Assembly (NCBI GenBank): GCA_905116865.2
Contig: CAJHNH020007935.1
Location: 274,501 to 338,500, forward strand
Direction of reading: 5' to 3'
Length of the DNA stretch: 64,000 nucleotides
DNA from: Candidula unifasciata
Taxonomy: Eukaryota; Mollusca; Gastropoda; Stylommatophora; Geomitridae
The position numbers were made by a program, and so were the translations under genes. Under the pieces are notes generated by a model. That model saw only the letters and a list, made by a program, of their open reading frames with translations, made no database searches and had not been told where the DNA came from. Below are positions 30,697 to 42,894 of the stretch, piece by piece. Positions within the stretch are counted from its first letter, which is position 1. Every line of letters begins with the position of its first letter.

Positions 30697-32145
30697 CAAT
30701 ATTTGCTGGAGTGTAGGAAATATGAAAACTAAAGAAAACCATTAACTAACTATATGAATCTCTGTAAACTGCCTATGACGGTGAACAACTTGTTGCACAT
30801 GAACAGCCACAGAGACCTGCATAGCAAAGTCAAGCAGTTTATTACTACAGCTAAAATCAGTATATAGAAGGGTAAAGAGTGAACATGGCATCTTTGAAGA
30901 AGTTTTCCCTGTTGATAAAACTGAGGAGAATAATCAACTATTTCACTAAGGTAATAATAAATCCAACATGTTAATTACACAATGTTAGTAAGATTGTCTG
31001 ATTATTTCTAGTACAGTTTCTTTCCTAACCCAAATCAAAGCAGTATATGCAAAAATACAAACTGCATGTTGGTCGAATAAATAATTACACAATATATAAA
31101 TATAAAATAAATATATGCACTGAGAATTCAATTAACTCTGTATATCCCAATTATAGCCCTGGGGGTTGAAGAAGATATTTTTGAAAAATTACTACTACCT
31201 CAATTGCTGCCGCTTCTGCTGCTTCTGCAGCAGCAGCAGCAGCAACAACAGCAACACATTGCCATGTGTATATAGTATACTCAGACTAAATGTACAAAAA
31301 TAAAACACTGACATCATACGTCTAATTTCTCTAGCTGTATAGAGGAGGACTGCCTCTTTTGTTTTTCTATCATTCAAGAAAATTCTTTGCAGTTTTTTTA
31401 AAACCACATCTCTGCTGCGAGTATGTCTGTGTCTCACATGCATGTAACAACAGCACAGGTTCTGTGTAAGTTTTTAAAAGGGGTAGAAAATTATAGGGAA
31501 GAGAAAATGTAGGTAAAAAAGAACAAATAGTTTATGTTAGCTTTACAAAATTGATCACAGTAAACAAAGGAGGTTGCGGCGATTAGCCTTCATCAGCACA
31601 TAAAGAACAATACAGTACACATACACACAAATGCTCTATGAAGTGACTACATAGGACTCTAATGTACAAAATAAATGATACTCATCTGTGTCCCTGGCGA
31701 AAAAAACATAGTTCAAGACAATATAGCACTTTAACACTGTTGAGGTACATGGAAACACTTATTGACATTGTGAACCTTTGACTCAGAGATTCCATGTACC
31801 CCCTAAACAGACTGTAAAATAATCTTATTAAGAAAATACAAAAATATAGGGATAGGGATATACAAAAGTATTGACCACAGAACATGTTACAACCACAGAA
31901 CAATCAAACTAGTATTCACTTAACAGGCAGATGGAAGCAGACATAAAGCCTAACTAGAGCTTTCATCTTCCAACATGATTTAATCATAAAGGATTAGCAG
32001 GGGAGGCAGAAGAGAGTTGAGCTGATGTTGGGATAGGAGAATCTCATTAATGCAGGAATGTGCTTGTTAGGAAAAGAAGCAGGTGTTTTTGATTATGTAT
32101 ATGTTTATGTGGCGGGAGGATTGTGGACAGGGTAGTTGTTTCTTA
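30697..32145. other. Intergenic, nothing recognised
   Basis: A short CAG/CAA repeat stands at 31226-31256. The remaining open frames are AT-rich and without motif. Confidence 0.45.
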
Positions 32146-32149
32146 GTTC

Positions 32150-33090
32150 TAATAACTGGAGTTTTGTGATGGAGTAGTTTGTTCATGTTCAGTCTTGTGA
32201 TGCAGTAGCTTATTCATATTGAGTACTATGCAGATTAGCTTGTTCATATTGAGTTTGTAGAGATTAGCTTGTTCATATTTATATTTATACAGATTTTCTT
32301 GTTCATATCTAGACTTATGATAGAGTAGCTTGTTAATATTGAGTTTTATACAATTTAACTTGTTTATATTGAGTTTTAAGATTGAACAGCCTTAAAAGTC
32401 TATGGTTAAGCACCAGCAAGGAGATACAATTTATAATTTTGAGAGCATGCATCTTCCCTGTGACTATATACGGATGTGAGTCGTAGACTATCTCTCAGTC
32501 CTTAAGAAAGAGAATAGGGGCTTTTGAGCTGAACTGCTATAGAAAGATTCTCAGAATATCTTGGACAAAGAAGAGGAGAAATATTGACATCTTAAAAGAT
32601 CTGAACATCAATTAAGATTGGCTACTAAACAGCATCCTTTCTCAGAAGCTGAAAATTTTTTGTTATATCAAGCGCTACGACGGATTGGAAGAAATTATAG
32701 CAGAAGGCATGGTACCAGGAAGGAGAGGCAGGGGCCGACCGACACGAAGATGGGCACAGGATATAAGTGACTCCTTAAGTATGAAAGTACATGAGGCGGG
32801 AGAGCTGGCGAGAGACCGAGTTTCTTTCAGGCAGACTGATGAGATTGACGTTCTGCAAAAGACCTGCTACATGATGATGATGATATTGAGTTTTATGCAG
32901 ATTAGCTTGTTCTTATTAAGTTTATACAGATTAGCTTGTTCATATTGAGTTTTATACAATTTAACTTGTTTATATTGAGTTTTATGCAGATTAGCTTGTT
33001 CAAATTAGGTTTATACAGATTAGCTTGTTTATATTGAGTTTAATACAGAGTAATTAGTTCCTCCTCAGTTTTATGATAAGATAACTTAAT
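32150..33090. repeat. Degenerate ~33-36 bp tandem array, interrupted by LINE-A
   Basis: Units of the type AGATTAGCTTGTTCATATTG plus AGTTTTATGC recur from 32150 to 32379 and again from 32885 to about 33090. Between them lies a LINE-A copy. The array resumes in register with ATTGAGTTTTATGCAGATTAG. A similar unit (TAGCTTGTC...TCAGTTTTGTGAC) fills 34.4-35.3 kb. Confidence 0.8.
32380..32884 (+). mobile_element. LINE-A 3' fragment inserted in a tandem array
   Basis: 5'-truncated copy starting at GATTGAACAGCCTTAAAAG and ending in the tail ATGATGATGATGAT. It carries CYRKILRISW, KDLNI, then MVPGRRGRGRPTRRWAQDIS and a readable end, VHEAGELARDRVSFRQT. ATTGAGTTTTA stands at both ends and fits a target duplication, though it is also part of the array unit. 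Stops break it before the open stretch at 32685-32948. Confidence 0.88.
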
Positions 33091-33164
33091 TCATCTTTAG
33101 TTTCCTCATCTGTATTTTGAAAGAGGCACTTGTGAATCTCTAGTATTGTGACAAAATAGCTTGT

Positions 33165-33309
33165 TAATTCTTCGAGTCCCAGGGGGTTAAGCATCAGAGG
33201 CCAAAGGGGTATTCAATAAAAACGTAAAATCAGCGCATCTTGCATTCATTGGGCTTCTGGGTAGGAACCTATGAATGTGTGATGCCTTCCTTGGGACTGA
33301 AGGAGTTAA
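33165..33309. mobile_element. TTAA-flanked MITE, copy 1
   Basis: 145 bp element bounded by TTAA at 33165-33168 and 33306-33309. The left end TTCTTCGAGTCCCAGGGGG and the right end CCTTGGGACTGAAGGAG are inverted relatives. Two other copies lie at 39965-40113 and 57449-58518. A TTAA target is used by piggyBac and by Kolobok elements; the superfamily cannot be fixed without a transposase. Confidence 0.8.
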
Positions 33310-33654
33310 TTCCCAGTTTTATGACTTACTATTTGTAAACACAGCAGAAGTGAGTATACACTGAACAAAATAATATATGTTTTCAATACAAATAGTTTCT
33401 TCTTTCCTCTTGTTTTTCCTTTTTGTTCTCCCTGCCAGTGGTTTTCAGATGAACAGGCCACATGCCTGTGTGAAGTCTGTGATGTGAGGCATGTCTTCCA
33501 CTATTCCATATAGCTTGGTTTCCATTGGAATGCCAACTGGTCAAACCTGGGATCTCTCTACCGAATGTAGTCAGCATGTCTATAGCAGATGCTGGGGTGC
33601 CTGTCCACTTTGGCAAAGTTCTGAATCCCCAGTCTTGAATTTTCTGTTTCTATG

Positions 33655-34030
33655 ACTTCTTCTTCTTCCTCTTCTTTTCCACCTTGTACCTCAGCAAAGT
33701 GTCGGGGGGAGATGTAACGTTCGTTGATGAGGTTGATGAGCTCTGTCAAGAGCACTATTTAGACTGATTGTTAATTTCTGTAAGGCTGTTCTTAATCCCA
33801 TCACTTCATATTTTCCGAGGTCTTCCACTTGCTCTATACCCATTGTAACATTTTAGTGGGGCTCGCTGTGGCAGATAGTACCAGGGCATTCTTGTTAGGT
33901 GTCCAAACCACTTCATTTGTTGTTCATTGATGACTTGTAAGACTGGCTTTATTCCTAGCATTTGTCTGATTTGGTGATTTTGTATTCTGTCTTTCCTTAA
34001 AACTCCTGTTTATATGACTGCAGTGTCAAA
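33655..34030 (-). mobile_element. LINE-F2 3' fragment
   Basis: Antisense LINE C-terminus. Blocks are a (TTC)n tail at 33658-33672, CTTGTACCTCAGCAAAGTGTC, GAGCTCTGTCAAGAGCACTA, TAATTTCTGTAAGGCTGTTC and, farther, GGTGTCCAAACCACTTCATTTG, the antisense of the K-W-F-G-H block. The copy at 1.56 kb is its sense counterpart. Frames are broken. Confidence 0.65.
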
Positions 34031-34061
34031 TACTGATCAGAATGTTTTTTACAAGACCCCT

Positions 34062-34325
34062 GGGAGCCATGGTAGCTTAGTGGCTAAGTGTTCACCTACT
34101 GGTCTGAAGGTCTTATGCTATGCTTAAATCAAAATTATCCTTGGCTCCTAGGTCAACCCAGCCTAAACCAGGTACTTGTCCTGGGAAGTAAAGGCAGTAG
34201 GCTGTATACTGTCCAGTGCCGATTGGTACATAAAAATATGATCCTAGCATCATACACCTGATGCGCCGCTGGTGTAAAAGAGGTCCTTTACCTACTAGAT
34301 CTTTTACCGGTTCATTTATTTTTTT
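34062..34325 (+). mobile_element. SINE-T copy (tRNA-derived)
   Basis: The head GGGAGCCATGGTAGCTTAGTGGCTAAG resembles the 5' half of a tRNA with an A box. The B box is decayed. Body blocks: CTAGGTCAACCCAGCC, AGGTACTTGTCCTGGGAAGTAAAGGCA, GTGCCGATTGGTACATAAA, GATGCGCCGCTGGTGTAAAAG and GGTCCTTTACCTACTAGA, then a T run. This is the most complete SINE-T 3' half here. Confidence 0.78.
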
Positions 34326-34369
34326 TTTTCTAAATTCCAATCAGTATACTATGTATATCCCGGCTTCGG

Positions 34370-35260
34370 AGTGAGGTCCGTTGCCAGTTTATGACATATG
34401 GAGAAGCTTGTTTGTTCTCAGTGTTGTGATATGTCGGGTAGATGGTCGATTTATATTTTTGTGACATATATAGTATCTTGTCTATTTCCAATTTTGTGAC
34501 ATATAGAGAAACTTGTCCATTCCTAGCTTTGTGACGTATTGAGTAGCTTGTCTGTTCTCAGCTTTGTGACATGTGAAGAATTTTGTCCATTGTCAGTTCG
34601 GTGACATACAGAGGAAGGCTCCCATTCCCAGTTCAGTGACATATAGAGGAACTTGTCCATTCCCAGTTTCCCTACATATTGAGTAGCTTGTCTATTCTCA
34701 GTTTTGTGACATATTGAGTAGCTTGTCTTTCCTCATTTTGTGACATATGTGACATACAGAGGAACATGTCCATTCCCACTTAGGACATATTGAGAAGCTC
34801 GTCCATTCCTAATTCTGTGACATATTGAATAGCTTGTCTATTCTCAGTTTTGTGACATATTGAGTAGCTTGTCTTTCCTCATTTTGTGACATATGTGACA
34901 TACAGAGGAACATGTCCATTCCCACTTAGGACATATTGAGAAGCTCGTCCATTCCTAATTCTGTGACATATTGAATAGCTTGTCTATTCTCAGTTTTGTG
35001 ACATATTGAGTAGCTTATCTATTCTGTTTTGTGACATATTGAGTAGCTTGTCTATTCTCAGTTTTGTGACATATTGAGTAACTTGTCTATTCTCAGTTTT
35101 GTGACATATGTGACATACAGAGAAACATATCCATTCTCACTTATGACATATTGAGAAGCTTGTCCATTCCTAGTTCGGTTAAATACTAGCTTGTATGCTA
35201 ACTATTCCAGTTTTGTGACATATAAAGAACATATTCATTTCCAGTTTTTTTTACACATAG
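34370..35260. repeat. Degenerate ~35 bp tandem array
   Basis: About 24 units around the consensus GTGACATATTGAGTAGCTTG plus TCTATTCTCAGTTTT. Within it a block of about 120 bases, including GTGACATATGTGACATACAGAGGAACATG, is duplicated almost exactly at 34.74 and 34.89 kb, showing higher-order amplification. AT-rich and non-coding. Confidence 0.9.
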
Positions 35261-36530
35261 AGAAACTTGTCAATTTCTAGTTATTTTTGTATGGCAAAAA
35301 AAAACTTGTCTAATTTATGAGTTTTATGGCTTAGTAAACTTGTTCTTTCCCAGCTATTTTATGTCTACTTATAAGTTATATGGCTGGTAGAGTAGATTTT
35401 TTTGCACAAGCTGCAAATTACTGTTGAAGAAAACAGTATTTTTTTTTTTTTGGCTTGAACTGGCAGGTCTATGTGTGATATCTAGATGTATTTCTTATTC
35501 CTTATCTAGAGAAAGTAAATGGTTAGTTGGCTTAGGCAAGCCCCAGCTTTGTTTACATGTGAGTCAAACATGCTTGTGTGTATTATCTACATTTAGATGT
35601 AGTTTATGACATACAAGATGTCCACCTTGTCTTGCATATGAGTTTGCTTGTGAGTTTGTGTGTTTGAGTGTGTGCGTGAATGAGAGAGGGAGATAGACAG
35701 ACAAACAGAGGTGGAGGGGCAGAGAGATTCAGTTAGACAGACCGACAGAGAGAAGAAGAGAGAAAAAAGCAAGAGAGAGATAAAGAGAAATAAAGAGAGA
35801 TTTTTACACCAGGTATAAGCAGATGAGGGAGCCATATTAGTGTAGTGGATCTAACATTTTCTTGCTAGCTCTGGGATCATGTGTCAAAATCCCTCATCAT
35901 GTATGCTTTATAGCATTAAATAAGAAAATTAGTTAGTTGACAGTTTATCCTCATTACACTTTTATCCATTAGGTCCGTTAGTGCTCATATCCCCTCAGTA
36001 AACCCTGCAGAGGGTAGCGGCTGATTAAGCCAGTTGTGTTGGTTTCTCATACTTCTTTAGCTTCCTGAAAAGTGCTGTTGTCTGGCCACACCCCTTTTAA
36101 CTTTCTGTTCTCGCAGTCTGGTCTGGCTGCAGATTGAATCACTTAGTTCTCCTTGTGATTTTTTAATTGTTTGTGTAGCACATGTCAGGCATTTAATCAT
36201 GGTAGGTAACTTGAACCAGATTACAGAGAAGAGAAGTATGTGTTTGTGATAGAAAATATGAGATGAAGAGAGTAAGTGGGAAAAGTTGAGGGAGATAGAG
36301 GAAAAGTATGAGAGTGGGAGAGAATAGCAAAATGAGTGGGGGAAAAAAAGAGTATGAGGAAGAGAGACAAAGAGAAGGACAATAAGCAAAAGAATGCTCC
36401 TGAGATAGGCAAACAGTTGGTGAGTATGAGAATGAGAGAGAGTTTGTGTGAGTAAGGGAATGAGACAAGGGAGAGAAAAAGAGTGACTAGATTTTATATT
36501 CAAAGGGTTACAAATTGGTCACACAGGCCT
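35261..36530. other. Intergenic; SINE-T fragment and purine-rich tracts
   Basis: 35826-35915 resembles a SINE-T head (GGGAGCCATATTAGTGTAGTGG, then ATCATGTGTCAAAATCCC). GA-rich tracts cover 35685-35800 and 36220-36485 and cause Leu/Ser/Phe-rich false open frames on the minus strand. No gene. Confidence 0.5.
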
Positions 36531-36534
36531 GTCT

Positions 36535-36815
36535 TATATTCTTCTTCTTCTTCTTCACTTCCTCTTTTACCGCTGTGGGTGTCGAGGGAGGTATAAGGTT
36601 CTGTCTCTAGCTCTTCTGGCCGCCTCGACCATAGGCACATCATGCTGTTGTAGAGTTTCTCTGATGTTATCCTTCCATCTTGTTCTTGGTCTACCTCGTG
36701 CTCTACGTCCTTCTTCTCTTTCCACGTATGGTTTGTATGGTATGGTGTCACAAGGCATTCTCTCTAAGTGGGCAAACCATTTCACCTGCTGTCTCAACCC
36801 TTCCAAACTGTCATC
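36535..36815 (-). mobile_element. LINE-F 3' end, open C-terminus
   Basis: The minus strand encodes an uninterrupted 79-residue LINE C-terminus: QQVKWFAHLERMP, then ARGRPRTRWKDNIRETLQQH and ARRARDRTLYL. K-W-F-x-H-x-x-R-M and G-R-P-x-x-R-W-x-D are standard landmarks of non-LTR ORF2 ends. The 3' terminus is (TTC)4 on the + strand, i.e. a GAA tail on the LINE strand. The intact frame suggests a fairly young insertion. Confidence 0.8.
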
Positions 36816-36914
36816 TTTAAAAAAAACAGTTGTATTTTATCAGTAAAGCATGTTATGTTCATACAACAGTAAACATAATAGGGATATCAAGTAAAACACG
36901 CAAGGATGGTTAAT

Positions 36915-37206
36915 GCATGCACATGCACACACACACACACATGCACATGTCCTGACATACATATATTCGTACATGCATATATTCATACATATACTCACAC
37001 ATGAATACTTACACACACACACACATATGCTTTTTCCTACCCAAACATACACTCTCATACATACCCATTCATTTACTATCAGACCTGCATACCACACACA
37101 CATAACCACACATCCATGCATACATAAACTCACTCATGCATACACAAAGATCATATGTACACAATCACACATACTCTTACATACACAGACAAGTACACTC
37201 ATACAT
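36915..37206. repeat. CA-rich simple sequence
   Basis: Imperfect ACAC, ACATAC and CATAC repeats. Open frames rich in His, Thr and Tyr on the + strand, and Val and Cys on the - strand, are artefacts of this composition. Confidence 0.9.
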
Positions 37207-37640
37207 ACTTAGTTGAGTGCATGGTGTGACCCTGTGAGCTGCAGATTTCAATATTTTTCGACTGACCAACGTGGTCTTGTGTTGTGAAATGTAGATTCAG
37301 AAAATGGCGCGTGACTTGTCATCACATTATTGGTGGTGACTTTATGTGATTAAAAGTGATCACATGTGCAACTGATGATTTGTTGGTTACCTCTGCTACT
37401 GCCGATGATGAACTGCATTTCTAATGTCGGACTGTTTGTGTTAGCACTTCTGATGGCTACCATATGCTTTTAATGCGTGTGTTTCTAGTGCATATGCTGA
37501 TACAGCAGTCTGTCAATCTCTTCACAAGGGATTGTGATGAACATTCTGTGTGTTTTTTGTTGGCACAGGAGCGGAGCAACTATGGGGTGACCAGTTTGCT
37601 ATGAAGCTGAAATTAACATAACATAACATAACTCATACAT
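37207..37640 (+). mobile_element. SINE-Z copy 2 with CATAA tail
   Basis: Homologous to 9485-9945. Landmarks are GTTGAGTGCATGGTG, GAGCTGCAGATTTCAA, GGTCTTGTGTTGTGAAA, AATGGCGCGTGAC, TGTGTTTTTTGTTGGCACAG and GCGGAGCAACTATGGGG. The end is TTAACATAACATAACATAAC. Inserted in CA-rich simple sequence. Confidence 0.6.
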
Positions 37641-38660
37641 TACATACATACACATACTCCTCCGTACACATAATACACACTGTTGCATATGTATACATGC
37701 ACTCACACTCAAACATATTCACACATGCACAGATACATATATGCACACAAGCTCATGCAAGCACATTTACATAAACATTTTTGCACCTACTTTTATTCAT
37801 ACACATACAAGTATTCACACTCACGCATACACATATACACACTCAAGGGCGATGGAAAGAGTTGCTGCAATAGATAGATAGAAAGATGGATGGATAGATA
37901 GATGGATAGATAGATGGATGGACCCTCGGATGAACGGATGGATGGATGGATGGATGGAGAGATAGAGAGAAAGGATATTGAATGTTGAACAGTATGAAGA
38001 GTGAGGAATTTGCTAAGGGAGAGATAAATAATAGAGAGATAGTGAAAGATTGGGTAAGATACTGTGATAGAACGAGTGAGGTAGAGAGTGTGAGGCAGGG
38101 TGGTGGGTTATATATTGGGGGATAGAGTGAGAGATAGAGGAACAAAAAGAAAGGTGGTAGAAAGGTTAAAGAAAAGTTAGAGAAGTGAGATAGAAAAAGT
38201 GTAGGAGGGAGAGGTATCTCTCTGGGAAAAAAGAGAGAGTGAAGGAGGAAGAGCTAGGCTGAGAGTGAAAGAGACAAAGAGAATGAGAGAAGTGAGATAG
38301 ATCCACACACAAAAGATAGCCAAAGAGAGAGAGAATTTCGCCTCTAGAAATAATTAGGTTACCCTCATAGTGTAAACATCAAACTAATCATAAATATTAC
38401 AAGAAAAAGGACACATTTGATAAGTAATCTATTAAATTTACTTGTGTTGAAAACCTGTTCCAAATGTATGAATGTCTGAGTGTTCACGTTTTTTCTCAGA
38501 CTTACAACTGGGGGTAAGTTAATAAATCATCTGTTAAGACTTTAGCAGTGGTTGCCATGGCAATCATTGATCCATTATTCTGTCTGGGAGAATGTGTTAT
38601 TTCCCCTGGTGCTTTTCCTGGCAGACACCTTTGGTAGATTGTGTGTTAACGGCAAGTAGA
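37641..38660. repeat. CA-rich, (GGAT)n/(GATA)n and GA-rich simple sequence
   Basis: Imperfect CA repeats to 37850, tetranucleotide GATA and GGAT repeats at 37872-37962, then purine-rich sequence to 38330. No gene. Confidence 0.9.
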
Positions 38661-38664
38661 CTGT

Positions 38665-39150
38665 GTGTTATCACAATAAATCTTTTCTAGGCTAGTTTAT
38701 ATCACAATAAATCTTTTCTAGGCTAGTTTATATCACAATAAATCTTTTCTAGGCTAGTTTATATCACAGTAAATTTTTCTGGGCTAGTTTATATCATAAA
38801 AAGTCATTTCTAGGCTAGTTTATATCACAACAAATCTTTTCTAGGCTAGTTTATATCACAGTAAATCTTTTCTAGGCTAGTTTATTTCACAGTAAATCTT
38901 TTCTAGGCTAGTTTATATCACAGTAAATTTTTTCTAGGCTAGTTTATTTCACAGTAAATCTTTTCTAGGCTAGTTTATATCACCATAAATTTTTTCTAGG
39001 CTAGTTTATATCACAACAAATCATTTCTAGGCTAGTTTATATCACAGTAATTCTTTTTTAGGCTAGTTTATTTCACAGTAAATCTTTTCTAGGCTAGTTT
39101 ATATCACCATAAATTTTTTCTAGGCTAGTTTTTATCACAATAAATCTTAG
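38665..39150. repeat. 31 bp tandem array (about 15 units)
   Basis: The consensus unit contains ATCACAATAAATCTTTTCTA followed by GGCTAGTTTAT, with starts every 31 bases (for example CTAGGCTAG at 38687 and 38718). Units differ by point changes (ACAGTAA, ACCATAA) and few indels. Non-coding. Confidence 0.95.
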
Positions 39151-39315
39151 TTTAAATTATAGTATAGTTTTTAATTTCAGTAACTTATGTAATGGGAAAA
39201 AATAATTTCTGTTGCAGAATATAGTTCATATTAGTAAGTTTTGTAATAGAATATACTTTATAACAGCAAATAATGTTATATAAAATAGTTTAAATCACTA
39301 ATTTATTTAATATAA

Positions 39316-39316
39316 A

Positions 39317-39386
<70 letters not shown>
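39316..39386. repeat. (AT)n microsatellite
   Basis: Pure TA dinucleotide run of about 70 bases. Confidence 0.97.
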
Positions 39387-39389
<3 letters not shown>

Positions 39390-39964
39390 TTCATTGTTAT
39401 TTTCTGTAATAGAATAAAGTCTTTAAATAGGGTGACCATACTGTCTCGTTTTCACTGGGACAGTATCATTTCTTTTGAAGGTACAATCAAGGTGTTTTTT
39501 GATTATTCAGTATGGACTGGCCAACATATTAGATGAGGCTGTCCCAGTGAAAACAGAATGAAACCACCATAGATTAGGGTTTTAGAATCTATGATTTATA
39601 AACTAACATATCAGTAGTTTATTAGCACACCAGATGACATTATTGGTAAGAATAATAGATTATATCATTTTTACTTTTCTACTCTAAAAAAAAAAAAGAT
39701 TTCGTTTGTTAGAAGCAAATTATTGTTTATCACTAGAATAAATTAGTGATTAGTATGCTAGAAAACAGAGTACAGTACATATCTGAGTCAGTGATATTAT
39801 GGTATTGACTTTGCAGCTAGAAGGGAATGATTCAATCTTGTGCCAACAAATGTTGAAGCAAGAATTTACTGAATGCTACAGCAGAAATAGAGCTGAGGCT
39901 GTCACTTATTGTAATACACAAAAAAAAAAAATATTTACATTACCTATGAGACCTAGAACCAAGG

Positions 39965-40113
39965 TAAATAGGTGCTTAAGTCCCAGGGGGTTTAGCATCA
40001 CAGGCCCAAGGGGTAGTCAAGAGAGACGTAAAATCGGCACATCATGCGTTCATTGGGCCTCTAGGTAGGAATCTATAAACGTATGATGCGTTCCTTGGGA
40101 CTCAAAGAGTTAA
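39965..40113. mobile_element. TTAA-flanked MITE, copy 2
   Basis: About 145 bp, closely related to 33165-33309: AGTCCCAGGGGGTTTAGCAT, CCCAAGGGGTAGTCAA, GACGTAAAATCGGCACATC, GATGCGTTCCTTGGGACTC. The right end AAAGAG-TTAA (40110-40113) is intact; the left end is mutated (GTGCTTAAGTCCC). Confidence 0.75.
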
Positions 40114-40139
40114 ACAAAGAATAATGTGTAGAAAAAAAG

Positions 40140-41470
40140 AATAACAGTTGTTTAAATGTAAAAGTGCATTATGTGACTACAACATTAGAATCAAGGTTAA
40201 CAGATGTTGAAATAAGAATGAACTACAACATACAATTAGAAGTAAGATAAAAAGTTGAAAAAAAAAAAGAATAAGCTGATTGTAACAAGAAAATTAGAAA
40301 ATTAACATGTTGAAATAGGAAAAAGCAGATTAATATTAATATGATAATTAGAAGTTAGACAAACAGGCTGAAACCAGAATAGACAGATAAAATATAACAG
40401 GAAAATTAGAAATTGGACAAGCATGCCGAAACAAGAATAAGCAAATGAAATGTGCAATCCGGTGCTGAGAGGCTTAGGTCCACATTGAAATGTGCGATCG
40501 GGTACAATAAAATACGGCATAAAATAAATTACAATGCCACCAGCCAAGTGTGGCAGAACAGTCAGAGGTTAATTCCCAACGACGAATAGGGCGTCGATAA
40601 TGTAAAAAAAATGAACTTCAATGCTTCCAAACAGCCGTTAAACTCTGAAGGCTAGGAAGATATACCACTGGTGTATTGTCGAACACACTTGATCAAAAAT
40701 GAGAAAATGTGCAATAATAGGACTCTTGGTGAAGACTCACCCAAACACGCTGACACTCGCTACCGCACACACACTCTTAGATAAATTCCAATGACATCTT
40801 CAAACGACAGGTCAACAGCCCGACCTTGAGAGTCCGGACGGTCACATCGATCTCCTCTTTTGCAGTCTGAACAGGGCAATGTAGCTCTTTAGTGTTTCAG
40901 CCTGGAGATCCCTTCCTTTAAAATATACCAGCTTCTTGCCTAGCGCAATAAACAATGTACCAGCTTTCGGCTGAGGTTTCTAGTGGAGTCCTGGGGTAGA
41001 GCGTCCTCAAGGATCCACTGAGACACGACCACACATCTGTCTCCTTCAGACTTTATACTCTGAATGCTTAGATTACAATTCCTTAACAACATTACATATT
41101 GTTTTGAGGTTCTATTTGCTCACTCAGTATTGGTGCGTTTTAGTGCATATCCGCATGCAACAGCAGATAATAACAGGAAGATTAGAAGTAAGGTTAACAT
41201 AATGAAACATGAATAGACAGTTAATAACTGGAACATCAGAAGTAAGACAAAATGTTGAAGCAAGAATTGCAGTTAATGACTGGAAAAGTTAGGAGTAAGG
41301 TTAACATACTGAAACAAGAATAAGCAAATAATAATTGGAAAATTTGAATTAGGTTAACAAGTGGAAACAAGAGTAGGAGAATTAGCAGTATGGTTCATTT
41401 TGAAACAAGAATAGGCAGGTAAATATGAGCAGGAAAATTAGAAGTAACTTTATCATGTTGAAACAAAAGG
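40140..41470. repeat. Degenerate ~50 bp array split by a ~710 bp insert
   Basis: Units of the type GAAACAAGAATAAGCAGATAA, ATAACAGGAAAATTAGAAGT and AAGGTTAACATGTT fill 40140-40447 and 41160-41470. Between them (about 40451-41162) is GC-richer unique sequence bounded by TG at the left (TGTGCAATCC) and CA at the right (CATGCAACA). A solo LTR would look like this, but I see no target duplication and no second copy, so the class is open. The insert contains no coding domain. Confidence 0.55.
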
Positions 41471-42890
41471 CTGTCTTTTGAAAGATATTACTGTTGTTGC
41501 TTTTATTAATAGCAGAGACATGATGAACACAGTCATGTAATCAGTCATGTAAGGAGAGTCATTTAACCCCAAAAAATATAGTGTAGTTATGTAGACTGTA
41601 CATAACACCCAGGATACTTCTAAACACAATATTTTTGTGGGATAAACTAACATTATAATCCCTCACTATGCCTCTGGCCAGACACACTTACTTACTGAAG
41701 CTCTTCCAAATATTTCTAAATGTTTCTGTTCAGAAAAAAAAAATGAACAGTCATTGCCTTATTTTTTTATTCAAAGTCTGCTGACAGTCTCCTAATTTCT
41801 GAATTTGTCCACAACACGTGTTTTACTAAACAGGACCAAAGATTTGGTGATATCAATTTCTGGTTATTGCTGTTTAGGTTATCATTTTTTAAAATGTTGA
41901 TGTTTAGATTTTATCTTTCTGCCAACGAACATATGTTTTTGTGTTCTGCTATTTTTTTAGCCTAAGGGCCAAATTATATAGTAATTTTACACCAGCCTCG
42001 CAGGCCATAGCTTGCCCTTCCTGCTTTAGATGCTCAGTGTAGTCTTTTTTATTTGTAGTATGATGAAGATTTATAGCTGTTTATTTCTAGGGATATATGT
42101 CATTCGTTGGATGTGTCAATTCATTAAATCACCAGAAATTAAATTGAATGACAAAACTAGCAGCAGTATTAAAGCACACACTTAGCTGACTGGAACAATT
42201 GACACCTGGCTCATGTTAAATTAAACACAGACTTAATTGAGTGAAACTTCTGAAGCCAACAACTGTTGTATGTGTAAATAAAGACTGATTGCCTGAAACA
42301 TCTGGCAGCCATCTTATGTTCAAGTGCCCATTTCTGGAGGATCACCCGGACTTGTTTTTGATTGCCTTCTTGGTTTTATGCCTGACTTATATTCTGTTTT
42401 ATGCTCTTTATTGTGCTCTTCTCAACATCCTTGCAGATGTCAACAAAACAGGTAGTTGTCCCTTGTGGTTGTTATTAATTGTCATTATAGTTACAGAAAA
42501 TTTGCTTTTGTCATTTAAGATTGTACAGTTCTGTCCTTCTTGTTCAAGTTCACCAGCTGTAAACTCTGGTGGAAAGTTCTGGTTGTTCATCCACCTTTGG
42601 ACTGTAGTCCTGTTTCAGAACTTAAGTGTTGCGCATTTGATTCAAAGATCTGACTCATTTGTATGCAGACTGTTGGTTCCTTGGCTCTTAAGCAGATGCA
42701 CGTTGACTTTGAAGAAAACTCCCAGTTAGTCGACTGTTACAACATGCTTTTAGTTAGGCAATGCGTCCATTCTTGTTTTCCTCATAGTAGGGCACTGGAA
42801 CTCTTTTCCCCATAGTAGGGCCCTATAACCAACATGGGGACAAATAATATGTTGCAAAATCAAAGGTTCACTGAAATTTTTACATGACAG
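41471..42890. other. Intergenic, nothing recognised
   Basis: Includes an open frame of 146 codons at 42289-42729 starting TTG. It is Leu/Phe/Cys-rich because the DNA is T-rich, has no signal peptide arrangement or splice support, and is not called as a gene. Confidence 0.45.
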
Positions 42891-42894
42891 TATT

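Noticed and set aside
42289..42729. 146-codon open frame with hydrophobic stretches
   Set aside because: It starts at TTG, lies in T-rich DNA that favours Leu and Phe codons, has no domain, no splice context and no neighbouring gene in phase.
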